Position numbers and translations under genes: made by a program | Notes under the pieces: generated by a model | What the model was told of the DNA's origin: nothing | Databases searched by the model: none | Seen by the model: the letters and a program-made list of their open reading frames with translations, nothing else | In this document: positions 49,326-57,733 of the stretch, in pieces | Position numbering within the stretch: position 1 is the stretch's first letter | Layout of the letters: each line of letters opens with the position of its first letter | DNA from: Lysinibacillus sp. FSL W8-0992 | GTDB lineage: Bacteria > Bacillota > Bacilli > Bacillales_A > Planococcaceae | Assembly (NCBI RefSeq): GCF_038008685.1 | Contig: NZ_JBBOZQ010000001.1 | Location: 2,790,001-2,854,000 of the forward strand | Direction: 5' to 3' | Length of the DNA: 64,000 bases

Positions 49326-50344
49326 CGTTTTGCATCTCCTACCTCATTAGCCTCTGAAAAAGCATTGTCCTGAACACCATGGCCAGTAATCGTTAGAAAT
49401 ACCTCATCTAAAGTTGGCTTTTGCACACTCATTTCGTCTAACAAGATTCCTTTTTGTCTGAGCGCAATAAGTAAATCTGTAACGAGGTCCGCATTCGTCA
49501 TCGGAGCGGTTATCTTTCCAATATTAGAAGTTATCGTTGAAGGAACTTTTAGTACATGTTCAATTATTTGACGAGCATCACTAATATCGTTTGGATTTTG
49601 AATACTTAAATGCAGTGATGAAGTACCGACTGACGCTTTTAGTTCATCGACCGTTCCTTCAGCAACTACTCGACCATGATCAATAACAGCTATTCTGTCC
49701 GCAAGTTCATCGGCTTCTTGAAGGTACTGGGTTGTTAAAAGTACGGTTGAGCCCATATCGACCAATCGACGAATGGTATCCCACATTTGATTACGTGTTC
49801 GTGGATCTAATCCAGTCGTCGGTTCATCTAAGAAAATTAATGGAGGCTGAGCAATGAGACTTGCAGCTAAATCTAATCTTCGACGCATACCTCCAGAGAA
49901 ATTTTTTAGTGGACGTTTTGCAGCATCTGTTAAACCAAATTCTTCTAATAGTTCGGCAGCTTTTTTTCGTGCATCAGCTCGCCCTAGTCCAAGTAATCGA
50001 GAGAAGATAATTAAATTTTCTGTAGCACTAAGCGACTCATCTACTGAAGCATATTGACCTGTCACCCCGATCAATTGACGAACAATATGTGGTTCCTTCA
50101 CCACATCATAGCCGAAGATGCGTGTTGAACCAGCATCCGCGCGTAAAAGGGTTGCGAGCATTCTAATTGTTGTTGTTTTGCCTGCCCCATTTGGACCAAG
50201 CACACCGTATATACTGCCAGCGCGTACGTTTAAATCTATACTGTCAACAGCACGATGATCGCCAAAATTTTTAACTAAACCCTTTGCCTCAATGGCCCAT
50301 TCTGGATTGCGCAATATTCCTTCTCTGTTGTTCATTTCTTTCAA
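49322..50344 (-). CDS. ABC transporter ATPase (DrrA-like)
   Basis: A 340-residue ATPase: Walker A GPNGAGKTT, GVTGQYASVDESLSATENL as the Q-loop region typical of DrrA, signature FSGGMRRRL, Walker B LIFLDEPTTGLDP, and the roughly 100-residue C-terminal extension found in DrrA proteins (ending in a VQKPTLDEVFL segment). The TTG start has AAGGAGG 7 bp upstream. It forms a two-gene unit with the permease. DrrAB systems often give resistance to or secrete polycyclic compounds; no biosynthetic genes are nearby. Confidence 0.88.
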   Translation of the reverse strand: MKEMNNREGILRNPEWAIEAKGLVKNFGDHRAVDSIDLNVRAGSIYGVLGPNGAGKTTTIRMLATLLRADAGSTRIFGYDVVKEPHIVRQLIGVTGQYASVDESLSATENLIIFSRLLGLGRADARKKAAELLEEFGLTDAAKRPLKNFSGGMRRRLDLAASLIAQPPLIFLDEPTTGLDPRTRNQMWDTIRRLVDMGSTVLLTTQYLQEADELADRIAVIDHGRVVAEGTVDELKASVGTSSLHLSIQNPNDISDARQIIEHVLKVPSTITSNIGKITAPMTNADLVTDLLIALRQKGILLDEMSVQKPTLDEVFLTITGHGVQDNAFSEANEVGDAKR

Positions 50345-50563
50345 AATTATTCCTCCTTACATGCTCTTCATAAATGTTGCATTGTAATGAATTTTCATAG
50401 CAAATGACTTTCTTTTCTAGCTATCATTTTAGAAAAATGTTCATAAACGGATAATACAATAAATTTATGAACTGAATATTAACTGAGAAATAATATTGAG
50501 GATGAATTAATTTTGTTGTTTCTATTTTCATAAAAAATATATTAGCAAAGCTATTAAATTCAA

Positions 50564-50585
50564 AATTGTTTGAGTGCCTGGCACT
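50564..50585 (+). repeat. Short dispersed repeat, copy D
   Basis: AATTGTTTGAGTG followed by CCTGGCACT, identical over 22 bp to copy E at 57466. AGTGCC-T-GGCACT is itself a perfect palindrome. It ends 17 bp before the TATAAT at 50603 that probably serves the ABC exporter operon. Confidence 0.9.
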
Positions 50586-50647
50586 TAGGAATGATTTTCA
50601 GTTATAATGAATATCGAATGTGATTTACAAGGAACGGAGACGAAAGA

Positions 50648-52381
50648 ATGCAGGCAGTTAGACAGTTAGGGCACTTTTTAGGGCCCTATAAATTTTTTAC
50701 ATTGATTGCACCAATTTTAATGGTGCTTGAGGTAACGATGGATTTAATCCAGCCAACCATTATGCAACATATGATCGATACGGGAATTGCGAATAATGAC
50801 AATCCGTATGTATTTAAAATGTTTTTATTTATGCTTATGAGTGCCGTCCTTGGATTAGTAGGGGGGCTTGGATGCTCAATTTATAGCTCCAAAGCAGCCA
50901 TTCACTTTGCCTCAGATGTACGTCAGTCATTATATGAGAAAATGATGACGTATTCGGCAAAGGAAAGGGATGCGTTTACTACTGGAAAGCTAATTACAAT
51001 TTTAACAAGTGATGTGGAAAGCATCCAACGTGCGTTTATGATGACGCTACGTATTTTTGTACGTGGACCGTTATTATTTATTGGTGCGGTTGTCATCGTA
51101 TTTGTGACGGCTCGCGAGTTATTTTCAATATTGCTCGTAATTGTGCCGATTTTAATCATCGCAATGTATTTTTTCACTAAGTATTCAGGTGTTTTATATC
51201 GTAAAGTACAAGAGGCGATTGACGGCGTTAATACTAAGCTACAGGAGAATTTAGCAGGTATTCGTGTAGTAAAGGCTTTTCGTCGTGAAAAGCATCAAGT
51301 AGAGCAATTCGCGGGACTTAATGACACACTTACGAAACGTTTTATTACAGCAGAACAAATTGTCGGTGTACTCGTACCATTTACAATGTTTGTAGTGAAC
51401 CTCGGAATTGTTGCTGCACTTTGGCTTGGTGCTATTAAAGTTGAAGCAGGCACGTTGCAAGTCGGTGTAATACTTGCTTTTATTAACTATTTAACGATTA
51501 TTTTAAATGGGCTTATGTCTTCTAGTATGGTCTTAATGCAAATTGCTCGTGCACTTCCATCTGGCGAGCGTATTGTCGACGTTCTAAACAAGGAAGTAGC
51601 GGTGCAAGAAGCAGCGCAGCCGATTACTTCGTCAATTCAAGGAACAATCGACTTTCAAAATGTGAGCTACCGTTACTATGAAACGTCAGAAGATGTGCTG
51701 AAAAATATTACTTTTTCTGTAAAGGCGGGTCAAACCGTAGGGCTAATTGGTAAAACGGGTAGTGGGAAATCGACACTTGTAAAGCTATTACCGCGTCTTT
51801 TTGACCCGACTAGTGGTACTATTCTGCTGGATGGCAAGCCGCTCAATCAATATGCATTACACACGCTACGTGAACATATCGGCTTTACCTCTCAAAAAGC
51901 CTTACTTTTTTCTGGACCAATCGAAAAAAATATACGCCTTGGTAAGGAAGAAGCGACAAATGATGAATTACAGCAGGCACTGGATGCAGCCTGTGCATCT
52001 GAATTTGTTGATAAGCTTGAACAAGGACTGGCGCATGTGCTATCACAGGGTGCAACGAATTTATCGGGTGGCCAAAAGCAACGATTAGCACTGACACGGG
52101 CATTTGTAAGAAAGCCAGCAATATTAGTTTTAGACGATACAACCTCCGCCCTTGATAGTGCATCTGAAAAGCATGTACAGCAAGCAATTAGCGAACATTT
52201 TCAAGAAACAACAACATTTATCGTCGCGTCGAAAATTACTTCTATTCAACAGGCAAATCTTATTTTAGTGTTAGAGGATGGCCAAATTGTTGGTCAAGGT
52301 ACGCATCAGCAATTATTACAAAGTAACCAACCTTACCAAGCAATCTACGCTTCACAGCAAAAGGCTGGTGAACAACAATGA
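50648..52381 (+). CDS. yfiB: YfiB-type ABC exporter half, degenerate nucleotide site
   Basis: A 577-residue exporter half with six membrane helices and one nucleotide-binding domain: Walker A GKTGSGKST at 368-376 and signature LSGGQKQR. Two catalytic positions are altered: Walker B ends LVLDDTTS (Asp497 for the catalytic Glu) and the H-loop reads IVASKITSI, lacking the switch His. Such a half is expected to pair with a canonical partner, the next gene. A TATAAT at 50603 lies 45 bp upstream, but no good -35 is seen. The substrate is unknown. Confidence 0.87.
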   Translation: MQAVRQLGHFLGPYKFFTLIAPILMVLEVTMDLIQPTIMQHMIDTGIANNDNPYVFKMFLFMLMSAVLGLVGGLGCSIYSSKAAIHFASDVRQSLYEKMMTYSAKERDAFTTGKLITILTSDVESIQRAFMMTLRIFVRGPLLFIGAVVIVFVTARELFSILLVIVPILIIAMYFFTKYSGVLYRKVQEAIDGVNTKLQENLAGIRVVKAFRREKHQVEQFAGLNDTLTKRFITAEQIVGVLVPFTMFVVNLGIVAALWLGAIKVEAGTLQVGVILAFINYLTIILNGLMSSSMVLMQIARALPSGERIVDVLNKEVAVQEAAQPITSSIQGTIDFQNVSYRYYETSEDVLKNITFSVKAGQTVGLIGKTGSGKSTLVKLLPRLFDPTSGTILLDGKPLNQYALHTLREHIGFTSQKALLFSGPIEKNIRLGKEEATNDELQQALDAACASEFVDKLEQGLAHVLSQGATNLSGGQKQRLALTRAFVRKPAILVLDDTTSALDSASEKHVQQAISEHFQETTTFIVASKITSIQQANLILVLEDGQIVGQGTHQQLLQSNQPYQAIYASQQKAGEQQ

Positions 52382-54198
52382 GTCAAAATCAACCAAAGCA
52401 AATGAATTTTGGACGTGGGCCACGTATGGGTGGACCTGCTGAAAAGGCAAAAAACCAAAAAAACACAATATTACGTGTATGGCAATATGTCAGCCAACAA
52501 AAAGTAGGGCTGTTCTTTTCGATATTTTTCGTCATCGCCTCTACATTTTTAAGCTTGGCAGGACCTTATTTGATCGGACATATTGTTGATGATTATATTA
52601 TGAAAAAACAAGTCGCTGGTACGATTCGACTTGGTATTGTGCTAGCCTGTATTTTTACGGTAGCATCGATTTTCACTTGGCTACAAACATATGTCATGAT
52701 TCAAGTGGCGATGAAGACAATACGTACATTACGCCTTGACCTATTTAAAAAACTTCAAACATTAACACTGAAATTTTTCGATCAACGTGCACTTGGTGAT
52801 TTAATGAGCCGTGTAACGAATGATATTGATAACTTAAATACAGCATTAGCACAAAGTGTGACCCAAATCGTATCTTCCATTTTAACAGTAATCGGTGTTA
52901 GCATTGCGATGTTCTCACTTAGCTGGCAGTTAGCCATTGTGACACTAATTATTATTCCTTTAATTGTTTTCACAACAAAGCAAATTGTCAAACGTAGTAG
53001 TAAAAACTATGCGGCTCGTCAACGTGATTTAGGAAAACTGAATGGAACGATTGAAGAAATGATTACGGGAGCGGAAGTACTTACACTTTTCGGTAAAGAA
53101 CAACAAACGATTGAATCTTTCCGTAAACAAAATAACAACCTACGCGACTCAGCACAACGCGCAGAAATTACTTCAGGCTTATTAGGACCAATCAATAACT
53201 TTATGAATAACTTAGGGCTAGCAGTCGTAATCGGTACTGGGGCATTTTTAGCGGTGAAAGGGGTAGTGACCGTCGGGATAATCGCTGCATTTGTCACATA
53301 CACGCGTCAATTTTTCCGTCCGTTGAATCAGCTGTCGAATTTATTGAATACTTTCCAATCGGCGATTGCGGGGGCAGAACGAGTATTTGAAATTTTAGAC
53401 GAACCATCGGAAGTAGCGGATAAAAAGGATGCAATTGATAGTCGAAGCTTAAAAGGGGAAGTCGCATTTCAAAACGTCTCCTTTAGCTATTTGCCAAATC
53501 AGCCAATACTAAAAAATATTAATTTTCATGCTAAGGCAGGAGACACCATTGCACTTGTTGGTCCAACTGGCTCAGGGAAAACGACGATTATTAACTTACT
53601 AACACGTTTTTATGATGTGGATGCAGGTGAGATTCTTATTGATGGTCATAATATCGAGGACTATAAAATGGCAACAATTCGTAAGCGCGTTGGTGTTGTG
53701 TTACAAGATACTTATTTATTCACTGGTACTATTCGCGAAAATATTCGCTTTGGTAAGCTAGATGCTTCTGATGCAGAGGTGGAGGAAGCCGCTAAAATTG
53801 CAAATGCGCATAATTTTATTAAATACTTACCAGCGCAATATGATACAGCTGTACAGGCGGGTGGAGCTAATTTAAGTCAAGGACAGCGACAGCTGATAGC
53901 TATTGCTCGTGCCATTTTAGAAAATGCTGATATTTTAATATTGGATGAAGCGACATCTAGCGTAGATACGCAAACAGAGGTCGATATTCAAAAAGGATTA
54001 CAGCATTTAATGCGTGGTCGTACTAGCTTTGTGATTGCACACCGTCTGAAAACAATTGAAAACGCCGATCAAATTTTAGTTATTCAACAAGGCGAAATTG
54101 TTGAGCAAGGTAACCATCAGCAACTAATGCAAAAACAAGGAATATACAGAAACCTACAGCAAAAGCTACTTTTAGAAAAAGATGAGCTAAGCTTATAA
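52378..54198 (+). CDS. yfiC: YfiC-type ABC exporter half, canonical
   Basis: A 606-residue exporter half that starts inside the end of the previous gene (ATGA). A Gly/Asn/Gln-rich N-terminal extension (about 1-25) precedes six membrane helices. The nucleotide-binding domain is complete: Walker A GPTGSGKTT at 395-403, signature LSQGQRQL, Walker B ILILDEATS with Glu524, and IAHRLKTI. It forms a heterodimeric multidrug-type exporter with the upstream half, like B. subtilis YfiB-YfiC. A terminator follows directly. Confidence 0.88.
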   Translation: MSQNQPKQMNFGRGPRMGGPAEKAKNQKNTILRVWQYVSQQKVGLFFSIFFVIASTFLSLAGPYLIGHIVDDYIMKKQVAGTIRLGIVLACIFTVASIFTWLQTYVMIQVAMKTIRTLRLDLFKKLQTLTLKFFDQRALGDLMSRVTNDIDNLNTALAQSVTQIVSSILTVIGVSIAMFSLSWQLAIVTLIIIPLIVFTTKQIVKRSSKNYAARQRDLGKLNGTIEEMITGAEVLTLFGKEQQTIESFRKQNNNLRDSAQRAEITSGLLGPINNFMNNLGLAVVIGTGAFLAVKGVVTVGIIAAFVTYTRQFFRPLNQLSNLLNTFQSAIAGAERVFEILDEPSEVADKKDAIDSRSLKGEVAFQNVSFSYLPNQPILKNINFHAKAGDTIALVGPTGSGKTTIINLLTRFYDVDAGEILIDGHNIEDYKMATIRKRVGVVLQDTYLFTGTIRENIRFGKLDASDAEVEEAAKIANAHNFIKYLPAQYDTAVQAGGANLSQGQRQLIAIARAILENADILILDEATSSVDTQTEVDIQKGLQHLMRGRTSFVIAHRLKTIENADQILVIQQGEIVEQGNHQQLMQKQGIYRNLQQKLLLEKDELSL

Positions 54199-54205
54199 AA
54201 CATTT

Positions 54206-54247
54206 AAAGTTTCATGAGAAAATATTTATTTTTTCATGAAACTTTTT
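54206..54247 (+). terminator. Intrinsic terminator of the yfiBC operon
   Basis: AAAGTTTCATGA pairs with TCATGAAACTTT around an AT-rich loop, followed by TTT. Confidence 0.85.
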
Positions 54248-54373
54248 CCATTGTCTGATTGTCTAACTACAAATTGTGTTGCACGTTACATTTTGAAAAA
54301 AATAAAAATATTTTTCTGTTATAAGGTTTGCACAATTGCAATCACGAAGCTTCATGGATGGAGGGCGAGCAAA

Positions 54374-54907
54374 GTGATAAAAGCGCAGAAGGATGCTTGT
54401 TTATCAAAAGCGATGACACAGTATGGCGATTACTTAGTGCGCGTGTGCTATACATATGTACAAAACTGGGCAGTAGCCGAAGATTTAGTGCAAGATACAT
54501 TTGTAAAATATTATGAAAAAATGGACCAGTTTCGAGAAGAAGCATCTGTAAAAACGTATTTATATCGTATTGCTATTAATCATTGTCATAATTATTTATC
54601 TAGTTGGCGTTATAAAAAAATACAAGTAATTGATTATTGGAATAAATTAACTGGAAATGAAATGAATCCAGTTATTCAAGTGCTTGCAAATGAGTCCGAT
54701 AGTATGTTAATTGCTGCCATTGAAAAGCTACCTACAAAATACAAGGATGTCTTATTATTATTCCACTTTGCAGAATTATCGTTAAATGAAGTTGCTGAAG
54801 CGTTAAAGATGAAAGAAAATACAGTTAAGACAAGGTTAAGAAGGGCACGTCAATTAATTGGCCTGACATTACAAGAGGAGGGGTTTGAATATGGATCAGA
54901 TTCGTAA
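54374..54907 (+). CDS. ECF-type RNA polymerase sigma factor
   Basis: A 177-residue sigma-70 family ECF factor. Region 2 contains YVQNWAVAEDLVQDTFVKYY (the DLVQDTF box) and FREEASVKTYLYRIAINHC; region 4 contains AIEKLPTKYKDVLLLFHFAE and LSLNEVAEALKMKENTVKTR. The GTG at 54374 is chosen because GGAGGG is 8 bp upstream; the longer frame overlaps terminator and promoter DNA. It overlaps the next gene, a membrane protein, by 17 bp, the standard sigma/anti-sigma arrangement. The stimulus is unknown, probably envelope stress. Confidence 0.9.
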   Translation: MIKAQKDACLSKAMTQYGDYLVRVCYTYVQNWAVAEDLVQDTFVKYYEKMDQFREEASVKTYLYRIAINHCHNYLSSWRYKKIQVIDYWNKLTGNEMNPVIQVLANESDSMLIAAIEKLPTKYKDVLLLFHFAELSLNEVAEALKMKENTVKTRLRRARQLIGLTLQEEGFEYGSDS

Positions 54908-55793
54908 TGCTATTAATACTGTCTATAAAGAAGGTACGTTTTCAATGGACAATCAAACAAAAACCTTTCGAAAAATCCATCAGCAAAGAAAAAGCTCCCT
55001 AACCCCTGTTTTATTAACTGTATTCTTAACAGTAAGTCTGGTTATAGGACTAGATGTACTTTTATTTAAAATCGAACAAATATCACCCGATATGCCTGTA
55101 ATATCTGGCTCTGCATTGTACTCCGAAAAATCTGGTAAGGAAAAAGACTATACAGTTCTTCAGCAACCTTGGATGATGGCTGGGGTAGTAGCAATTGCTA
55201 TTTCAGGTTGCTTTGCACTCTATGCGCTACGTAAAAAGTGGCTATGGTGGTTGTTGCTTTGTGCAATCATTATAATAACAATTGTTGGAAATATGTCTGA
55301 ACGCATTGGCTATCGCTATTATGTAGCAAATGAAGCCGATATCGTAAATACTTTGCAATCAGGGGTATGGCCCATAGGAAATACCGATGATTTACGTCTA
55401 TTTGACACGATTACCATCAATCAATATCGTATGAGTTATTTTTCTACACCTAGTATGCAAGGCATTGCTTTTTTCAAGCATGATAGTAAAGGTTATAAAT
55501 TGGATCACTTTTTTTTGAACTCGGACGACACAATGCAAGTTATGGCGGTACCGAACATTCAACATATTGTAATTCCGCTTGTGAAGCAAAATACCATTAA
55601 AAAGTTAATCATAAACATCAATGACGAACAGATTGAATTGGCTGTAAATGCTAATCGTGCACAACTAGTTGCAGTACCTTACCACTCGAATGTCGATTTA
55701 TCAGCCGTCACAATACGAGCTGTTCACCAAAACGGTACTGTTGACGATTTATATGAACAAACAGACATTTATATTGCTCCAGACAGTGAATAG
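54891..55793 (+). CDS. Probable membrane anti-sigma factor
   Basis: A 300-residue protein with a short cytoplasmic N-terminus (about 1-38), three membrane segments (about 39-57, 95-112 and 116-133) and a C-terminal extracellular domain of about 165 residues rich in beta-like segments. It has no HxxxCxxC zinc motif, so it is not a ZAS-type anti-sigma; I do not recognise the domains. The role is inferred from the overlap with the ECF sigma gene. GGAGGGG lies 7 bp before the ATG. Confidence 0.65.
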   Translation: MDQIRNAINTVYKEGTFSMDNQTKTFRKIHQQRKSSLTPVLLTVFLTVSLVIGLDVLLFKIEQISPDMPVISGSALYSEKSGKEKDYTVLQQPWMMAGVVAIAISGCFALYALRKKWLWWLLLCAIIIITIVGNMSERIGYRYYVANEADIVNTLQSGVWPIGNTDDLRLFDTITINQYRMSYFSTPSMQGIAFFKHDSKGYKLDHFFLNSDDTMQVMAVPNIQHIVIPLVKQNTIKKLIININDEQIELAVNANRAQLVAVPYHSNVDLSAVTIRAVHQNGTVDDLYEQTDIYIAPDSE

Positions 55794-55805
55794 CTAAACA
55801 TTTAC

Positions 55806-55853
55806 TGAACCCTTCTTCTTGAACACTGCAAAAGTGACAAGATGAAGGGTTCA
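55806..55853 (+). terminator. Terminator of the sigma/anti-sigma operon
   Basis: TGAACCCTTC-TCTTG pairs with CAAGA-GAAGGGTTCA with a single T-T mismatch. The T-run is weak (ACTTTTG). Confidence 0.65.
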
Positions 55854-56009
55854 ACTTTTGCAAGTAGCAGCATATAGATGGATGGGAATGTAAAAGCAGA
55901 TAGCTACGTCTTAGGTCTTAGTCGAAGTTAAAGCTAAAGGTCGTTTTTATATTTCCTAATTCAGATAAAATGGATTTAATGGAAGAATATATAGTGGGAG
56001 GAAATAAAA

Positions 56010-56726
56010 GTGAAAAAATTTTTATGCTTTGCTTTAATGGTTAGCGCTTCGTTAATAGTTTTAACTGGTTGTTCTTCTTTTGTTCCCGAGAAAGAAAAAG
56101 AAGATACTTTTTCGGTTAAAAAGGATGATGCGAAGAAATTAAATGTAGAAATTAATCTTGGTGTCGGTGAAATGACAGTTGCAAAAGGTGCAACGGAATG
56201 GATGGAAGGAAGCGCTCAATATAACATAAAAAAATTAGCGCCAAAAGTACACTACAAACAACGCGGGAAAACCGGTGATTTAGTCATTGAGCATAAAGGA
56301 TCTACTAAAGTTAGAATTGGCAATATAAAAAACGTTTGGGATATCGAACTGAATGAAGATATACCGATGGATCTTTCAGTAGAGACAGGTGCATCAAAAG
56401 CAAGGCTGGATTTAAGAGGTCTAAAGCTTGAAAACTTAGATATTGAAACGGGTGTAGGAGATCTATACGTGGATCTAGGTGGTGAATGGAAAGAAAGCTT
56501 TGAAACGAATATTGAAACGGGTGTTGGTCAAACTACGGTTATTTTACCTTCAAAAGTCGGCGTAAAAATTACAACTGAAAAAGGAATTGGCTCCATCAAT
56601 CTTGAGGGCTTTATTGCTAAAGGGAAAGGGGTTTATGTCAATGAAGCGTATGAACAAGCAGACGTTATACTAGACATAAATTCTGAAATTGGCGTAGGCG
56701 ATATTACATTTAAATTGGATAAATAA
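56010..56726 (+). CDS. Lipoprotein with toast-rack/DUF2154-like beta domain
   Basis: A 238-residue lipoprotein: signal peptide and lipobox LTGC, then a beta-rich domain with recurring Gly-Val/Gly-Ile-Gly turns (NLGVGEMTVAKG, TGVGDLYVDLG, TGVGQTTVILP, IGVGDITF). This repeating pattern is typical of toast-rack (DUF2154/LiaF-like) domains that sit outside the membrane. The GTG start has GGGAGG 8 bp upstream. It lies 220 bp after the anti-sigma gene and is a single-gene unit; it could be a target of that sigma factor, but no shared promoter was proved. Confidence 0.72.
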   Translation: MKKFLCFALMVSASLIVLTGCSSFVPEKEKEDTFSVKKDDAKKLNVEINLGVGEMTVAKGATEWMEGSAQYNIKKLAPKVHYKQRGKTGDLVIEHKGSTKVRIGNIKNVWDIELNEDIPMDLSVETGASKARLDLRGLKLENLDIETGVGDLYVDLGGEWKESFETNIETGVGQTTVILPSKVGVKITTEKGIGSINLEGFIAKGKGVYVNEAYEQADVILDINSEIGVGDITFKLDK

Positions 56727-56753
56727 GTACATTCTATATTTCTTTAAAATTGT

Positions 56754-56793
56754 GCGTCAAATACATCAGGTAAATTGTATTTGACGCTTATTT
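56754..56793 (+). terminator. Intrinsic terminator
   Basis: GCGTCAAATAC pairs perfectly with GTATTTGACGC around a 12-base loop, followed by TTATTTT. Confidence 0.85.
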
Positions 56794-56838
56794 TGTGTTA
56801 GCTTAAAAGAAGCAACAGAGATTGAAGGAGCGAACGTA

Positions 56839-57363
56839 TTGAGAACTTTTACATATAAGCAACCCGCATCGATTGAATCGACAGAGTTAGTTCAAATAGT
56901 GAATGAGGAAGGGAACATATCTTCAAATGTACAACGGATTTACTCCAATGGGCTGAAAAAGGCTTTTGACCGTATGATGGATTATCGGTATTTTGTACAA
57001 TTCGATGTAAGCGCAGTGGATGGGCAACGTCTTTTCACATGTAAAAAAATATCCCGACGGGGGCGTGTTCATTTTAAAGGGAAGGATATTGTAACAGGCA
57101 AAGATTATATGATTGCTTATGATGGCTGGCAAATTATGATTCCTGATTTAATCATAACAGATGGTCAACATAAAATAATGCTGAATAAGGAAATGGAGGA
57201 CTGGTCACTGTTTACATTGAATGAACAGCCGATTGCACGATGGCAGGCAGTTTATCAAGAAACACATTTTGACATTACGCTTCAAATTGAAGAAACTAGC
57301 CCGATTCAGCACGAAGCTTTTTTTATTGCAATAGGACAGGCTGTGTTATTTGTCGGTGCATAG
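56839..57363 (+). CDS. Tubby C-terminal/LURP-like domain protein
   Basis: A 174-residue soluble protein made largely of beta strands. The pattern YFVQFDVSAVDGQRLFTCKKI, then RGRVHFKGKDIVTGKDYMI and WQIMIPDLIITDGQHKIML resembles bacterial tubby-like/LURP1-like barrels, but I rate the match as moderate. The TTG start has AAGGAG 8 bp upstream. It is a single gene. Bacterial members have no established role; membrane lipid binding is a possibility from the fold. Confidence 0.5.
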   Translation: MRTFTYKQPASIESTELVQIVNEEGNISSNVQRIYSNGLKKAFDRMMDYRYFVQFDVSAVDGQRLFTCKKISRRGRVHFKGKDIVTGKDYMIAYDGWQIMIPDLIITDGQHKIMLNKEMEDWSLFTLNEQPIARWQAVYQETHFDITLQIEETSPIQHEAFFIAIGQAVLFVGA

Positions 57364-57465
57364 TATGTTAAATGATAAAACTGCCGTTGATTTTCGCTAC
57401 TGGCGCATGCTTTCCAACTTAGCACACAATCTGTAATGTATGTCGAAAACCGCTCCAGTCAGTAT

Positions 57466-57487
57466 AATTGTTTGAGTGCCTGGCACT
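57466..57487 (+). repeat. Short dispersed repeat, copy E
   Basis: Identical over 22 bp to copy D at 50564 (AATTGTTTGAGTG then CCTGGCACT). Confidence 0.9.
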
Positions 57488-57504
57488 TACCCGTGGCACC
57501 TACT

Positions 57505-57531
57505 GCATCAAAGGTGAACTTGATGCCTTTT
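57505..57531 (+). terminator. Hairpin with short T-run
   Basis: GCATCAA pairs with TTGATGC around 8 bases, followed by CTTTTAT. Confidence 0.55.
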
Positions 57532-57544
57532 ATCTATATTGTGT

Positions 57545-57573
57545 ACAGCTCTCATTATGGGAGCTGTTTTTTT
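57545..57573 (+). terminator. Intrinsic terminator
   Basis: ACAGCTC pairs with GAGCTGT around a 9-base loop and runs into seven T residues. Confidence 0.75.
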
Positions 57574-57733
57574 ATTGAATGTGTGGGTTAATCATAGGAA
57601 ATTCACTGTTATAATGTTAAATATAGTATAAACTGTATTCGCTAGTTTCGAGGTTCTAAATTGAAACGTTGAATACAAACAAATGTGTGAAAGAACAAGA
57701 GTTTTAGGTAAATTTTCTTGAGGAGAGAGTGGA

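Larger units (their letters stand above)
57364..57733. other. Intergenic region with repeat and two terminators
   Basis: About 370 bp that hold dispersed repeat copy E, hairpins at 57505 and 57545, and a TATAAT at 57611-57616 that may belong to the yndG promoter. No ORF is supported. Confidence 0.6.

Noticed and set aside
54237-54264. TGAAAC as -35 of an ECF-type autoregulatory promoter
   Set aside because: It lies in the descending arm of a terminator, and the -10-like GTC is at an uncertain distance; not convincing.
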